Below are positions 6,589-8,358 of a stretch of 8,358 nt of DNA, piece by piece. The notes below the pieces were generated by a model. The model was not told the DNA's origin, searched no databases, and saw nothing but the letters and a program-made list of their open reading frames with translations. The DNA is from Selenomonadaceae bacterium. GTDB lineage: Bacteria; Bacillota; Negativicutes; Selenomonadales; Selenomonadaceae. The DNA is taken from assembly GCA_016286075.1 (NCBI GenBank), contig JAEERZ010000090.1:1-8358 (forward strand), in the 5' to 3' direction. A program made the position numbers and the translations under genes. The first letter of the stretch is position 1; each line of letters begins with the position of its first letter.

Positions 6589-7311
6589 TTATTCCGCGTC
6601 CTTATCCGCCGCTTCCTCCGGCTCGTCCTGCCCGTGGCTGCCTTCGATGACGGCGTCCGCCATGCGGCCGGTCAAAAGGCGCACGGCGCGAATCGCGTCG
6701 TCGTTGCCCGGAATCACATAGTCAATCTCGTCCGGATCGCAATTCGTGTCGACAATCGCGACGATGGGGATGCCCAGCTTGCGGGCCTCGGCCACCGCAA
6801 TGCGCTCTTTGCGCGGATCGACGACATAGAGCGCGCCCGGAAGACGATTCATCTCCTTGATGCCGCCCAAGAACTTTTCCAGCCGTTCCATCTCGTGACG
6901 AAGCGCCAGAACTTCCTTCTTCGTCAGCACCTCGAAAGTGCCGTCCTGCTCCATCTGCTCAAGCTGCTTCAAACGCTTGATGCGCTTTTGGATCGTCTGG
7001 AAATTCGTCAGCATGCCGCCGAGCCAACGCTCGTTGACATAGAACATGCCCGCGCGGACCGCTTCTTCCTTCACGGCCTCCTGCGCCTGCTTCTTCGTCC
7101 CGACGAAGAGAACCTTCTTGCCCTCCTGCGCGACGCTGCGAATAAAATTGAACGCCTCGTCGACTTTGCGGACCGTCTTTTGCAGGTCGATGATGTAGAT
7201 GCCGTTGCGCTCCGTGAAGATGTACTTTGCCATCTTCGGGTTCCAACGGCGCGTCTGATGACCGAAGTGGACGCCCGCCTCCAATAATTGCTTCATTGAA
7301 ATAACTGCCAT
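6589..7311 (-). CDS. rpsB: 30S ribosomal protein S2
   Basis: S2 binds the back of the small ribosomal subunit near the head and body junction. The 240-residue length matches the family. The N-terminus MAVISMKQLLEAGVHFGHQT is the classic S2 start, followed by RWNPKMAKYIFTERNGIYIIDL, VLFVGTKKQAQEAV, NERWLGGMLTNFQTI, the coiled-coil region KRLKQLEQMEQ, and the conserved PGALYVVDPRKE, IPIVAIVDTNCDP and IDYVIPGNDDAIRA. The C-terminal tail is short and acidic. The start ATG at 7311 has a textbook AGGAGGT 6 nt upstream; a longer open frame to 7359 is rejected because it adds 16 residues unlike S2. A strong promoter and a leader of about 100 nt precede it, and tsf follows. Confidence 0.99.
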   Translation of the reverse strand: MAVISMKQLLEAGVHFGHQTRRWNPKMAKYIFTERNGIYIIDLQKTVRKVDEAFNFIRSVAQEGKKVLFVGTKKQAQEAVKEEAVRAGMFYVNERWLGGMLTNFQTIQKRIKRLKQLEQMEQDGTFEVLTKKEVLALRHEMERLEKFLGGIKEMNRLPGALYVVDPRKERIAVAEARKLGIPIVAIVDTNCDPDEIDYVIPGNDDAIRAVRLLTGRMADAVIEGSHGQDEPEEAADKDAE

Positions 7312-7411
7312 GATACTACCTCCTGTTTTTTCCTCCGCGCGCTTCATCCGCCGCTTCACCCGAAATCATCGGGCACAGCACGGCGATCGGCGCGCGTGCG
7401 TTTTCACACTG
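7312..7411 (-). promoter_or_regulatory. Structured rpsB mRNA leader
   Basis: If transcription starts about 7 nt past the -10, the leader is about 100 nt. It opens with GTGTG-AAAA-CGCAC, a possible 5-bp hairpin with one wobble. It has a second clean hairpin, CCCGA-TGATT-TCGGG (7373-7359), and ends in the AGGAGGT ribosome binding site. Long leaders of this gene bind S2 for feedback control in some bacteria; whether this one does so is inference. Confidence 0.45.
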
Positions 7412-7417
7412 CAAGCG

Positions 7418-7446
7418 ATTATATCATATCGTATACGCGAATGCAA
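7418..7446 (-). promoter_or_regulatory. Strong sigma-70 type promoter for rpsB-tsf
   Basis: On the minus strand TTGCAT (7446-7441) and a perfect TATAAT (7423-7418) are separated by the ideal 17 nt. A-rich and T-rich tracts lie just upstream and could act as an UP element. The predicted transcription start is near 7411. This fits the strong expression expected for a ribosomal protein operon. Confidence 0.88.
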
Positions 7447-7460
7447 CGGGAAAAACGAAA

Positions 7461-7493
7461 AACTTAACTCAATTTTTCCAAAGAACTTAACTC
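7461..7493. repeat. Two 10-bp direct repeats upstream of the rpsB promoter
   Basis: AACTTAACTC occurs at 7461-7470 and again at 7484-7493, start to start 23 bp, about two helical turns. The nearer copy begins 15 bp upstream of the -35 box on the minus strand. A shorter copy of the core on the other strand (AGTTAAG) lies at 7579-7585. This could be a regulator binding site; no known regulator is recognised. Confidence 0.5.
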
Positions 7494-7537
7494 TATAAAG
7501 CGCCTATGAATTTCATGCTTTTTACAGGTTATGTTCG

Positions 7538-7557
7538 ATTGTTTCACGTGAAACAAT
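7538..7557. promoter_or_regulatory. parS centromere-like site (ParB/Spo0J binding)
   Basis: ATTGTTTCACGTGAAACAAT is a perfect 20-bp palindrome. Its central 16 bases (7540-7555), TGTTTCACGTGAAACA, match the well-known bacterial chromosomal parS consensus, at which ParB clamps load to organise and segregate the origin region. It sits in non-coding DNA between the bofA terminator and the rpsB promoter. Chromosomal parS sites usually cluster near oriC, and recR is often origin-proximal in Firmicutes, which fits. ParB and ParA genes are not in the window. Confidence 0.93.
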
Positions 7558-7582
7558 TTTGAAACTTTCGCAGGAAAAAGTT

Positions 7583-7623
7583 AAGCCCTTCGCCGCCGCG
7601 TTTCTTCGGCCGCGAAGGGACTT
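7583..7623 (-). terminator. Terminator of the recR-bofA block
   Basis: An 8-bp stem (CCCTTCGC 7586-7593 with GCGAAGGG 7612-7619) extends inward by four more pairs after one mismatch and outward by three pairs (AAG/CTT) past a bulged base. On the minus strand AAC and TTTTT (7579-7575) follow. On the plus strand it is also followed by a T-rich run, so it may work in both directions. It lies about 20 nt after the bofA stop. Confidence 0.8.
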
Positions 7624-7642
7624 TTCCTTTTTTAGCGATATA

Positions 7643-7900
7643 TCATCCTACGATAAATTTATACCAAATGAAAATGCCGATAACGCCCGGTATGCCAAAT
7701 ATACCCGCAATCAGCGCGTTGATGACGGTAATCTTGATGCCGGCGCCGAATAAATCGACAATAAACAACAAAATCGCGCCGCAAACGCTGTTCGACACAA
7801 ATTTCAACAAAAGCTCCACCGGCCATTTCAAGAGCTTGACCAAAAGGCAGATAGCCAAAAGACCGACGGCAAACGAAACGACGATGCTTGATTCCGCCAC
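7643..7900 (-). CDS. BofA-family small membrane protein
   Basis: This 85-residue, very hydrophobic protein has three likely membrane stretches: about 6-25, 36-53 and 56-80. Its C-terminal GIPGVIGI resembles the conserved end of the pro-sigma-K processing inhibitor BofA family. In Bacillus, BofA holds the sporulation protease SpoIVFB inactive, but family members occur in non-sporulating Firmicutes with unknown roles. The start is GTG at 7900 with a strong AAAGGAGGAG ribosome binding site. It lies 14 nt after recR, the same neighbour as in Bacillus, which supports the assignment. SpoIVFB is a site-2 protease relative of the RseP encoded at the far end of the window, but a link between the two is only speculation. 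Confidence 0.85.
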   Translation of the reverse strand: MAESSIVVSFAVGLLAICLLVKLLKWPVELLLKFVSNSVCGAILLFIVDLFGAGIKITVINALIAGIFGIPGVIGIFIWYKFIVG

Positions 7901-7914
7901 ACAATCTCCTCCTT

Positions 7915-8358
7915 TTACAATTCCACCCTATTTTCCATAGCCTTGGCTAATGTTACTTCATCCGCATATTCCAAATCGCCGCCCACAGGTAAGCCGTGCG
8001 CGATACGCGTAACCCGGAGTCCCATGGGCTTTAAAAGCCGCGCGATATACATGGCCGTGGCTTCCCCCTCCACGTTCGGGTTCGTGGCCATAATGACCTC
8101 GCGCACGGTTCCGTCCGAAAGACGGGCCAGCAGCTCTTTGACGCGGAGATTTTCCGGGCCCACTCCCTCCAGAGGCGACAACGCGCCGTGCAGCACATGA
8201 TACACGCCGTGATAATCGTGCATCCGCTCCACCGCAGCTACGTCCTGCGGCTGCTCGACAACGCAGACCGTCTCGTGATCCCGCTTGACCGAACTGCAAA
8301 TCGCGCAAGGATCCTTATCGCTCAGATTGCAGCATACACTGCAAAAACCGATCTTTTC
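7915..8358 (-). CDS. recR: Recombination mediator RecR, 5' end cut by window edge
   Basis: RecR works with RecF and RecO to load RecA on gapped DNA during recombinational repair. The visible 147 codons lack roughly the first 50 residues (the helix-hairpin-helix part). They begin within the zinc finger, FCSVCCNLSDKDPCAICS, which has the two CxxC pairs. The Toprim domain follows, with VCVVEQPQDVAAVER, YHVLHGALSPLEGVGPE, EVIMATNPNVEGEATAMYI and the C-terminal TRIAHGLPVGGDLEYADE, all classic RecR blocks. The open frame continues past an internal GTG at 8232 to the window edge, so that GTG is not the start. The bofA-like gene follows after 14 nt and is probably cotranscribed. Confidence 0.98.
   Translation of the reverse strand, partial: EKIGFCSVCCNLSDKDPCAICSSVKRDHETVCVVEQPQDVAAVERMHDYHGVYHVLHGALSPLEGVGPENLRVKELLARLSDGTVREVIMATNPNVEGEATAMYIARLLKPMGLRVTRIAHGLPVGGDLEYADEVTLAKAMENRVEL

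Noticed and set aside
6559..7287. 242-codon plus-strand open frame opposite rpsB
   Set aside because: It is the reverse-complement shadow of S2 codons with no independent support.
7312..7359. N-terminal extension of S2 to an upstream Met
   Set aside because: The 16 extra residues do not match S2, while the internal ATG has a perfect AGGAGGT at the right distance.
7310..7498. 62-codon plus-strand open frame in the rpsB upstream region
   Set aside because: It covers the rpsB promoter and leader in antisense and has no motif or conserved context.
7559..7753. 64-codon plus-strand open frame over the bofA terminator
   Set aside because: It crosses a hairpin terminator and the antisense of bofA and has no ribosome binding site of note.

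Overview
The window is a compact block of bacterial housekeeping genes, all on the minus strand. It reads right to left: recR (5' end cut by the window edge), bofA-like, rpsB, tsf, pyrH, frr, a PASTA-like small ORF, a 56-residue ferredoxin, uppS, cdsA, dxr and rseP (3' end cut by the window edge). The gene order, GC-rich coding sequence, strong GGAGG ribosome binding sites, BofA-family protein, clostridial-type 2[4Fe-4S] ferredoxin and Gram-positive-type parS site point to an anaerobic Firmicute. The best guess is a GC-rich member of the Negativicutes (Selenomonas-like). That assignment is inference, since the window holds no taxonomic marker such as rRNA.

The sequence suggests four transcription blocks. 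(1) recR-bofA ends at a hairpin terminator at 7583-7623. (2) An intergenic stretch of about 330 bp follows, carrying a perfect parS palindrome, two direct repeats and a strong sigma-70 type promoter (TTGCAT-17-TATAAT). This promoter drives rpsB-tsf through a roughly 100-nt structured leader, and the block ends at a strong terminator (5561-5598). (3) pyrH-frr-PASTA-like ORF-ferredoxin has its own promoter in an AT-rich gap, is tightly packed with two stop/start overlaps, and ends at a perfect 10-bp hairpin plus T6 (3650-3686). (4) uppS-cdsA-dxr-rseP starts only 33 bp after that T tract and is tightly packed, with overlaps at cdsA/dxr and dxr/rseP.

Functionally the window joins translation (S2, EF-Ts, ribosome recycling factor), pyrimidine nucleotide supply (UMP kinase), envelope lipid and isoprenoid synthesis (DXP reductoisomerase makes MEP-pathway precursors, UppS makes the C55 lipid carrier, CdsA makes CDP-diacylglycerol), membrane proteolysis (RseP) and DNA repair (RecR). 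No mobile element, CRISPR array, tRNA, rRNA or wholly new system is visible. The points most worth a second look are the parS site, the regulatory DNA around rpsB and pyrH, the terminator placed just before uppS, and the two small genes after frr.
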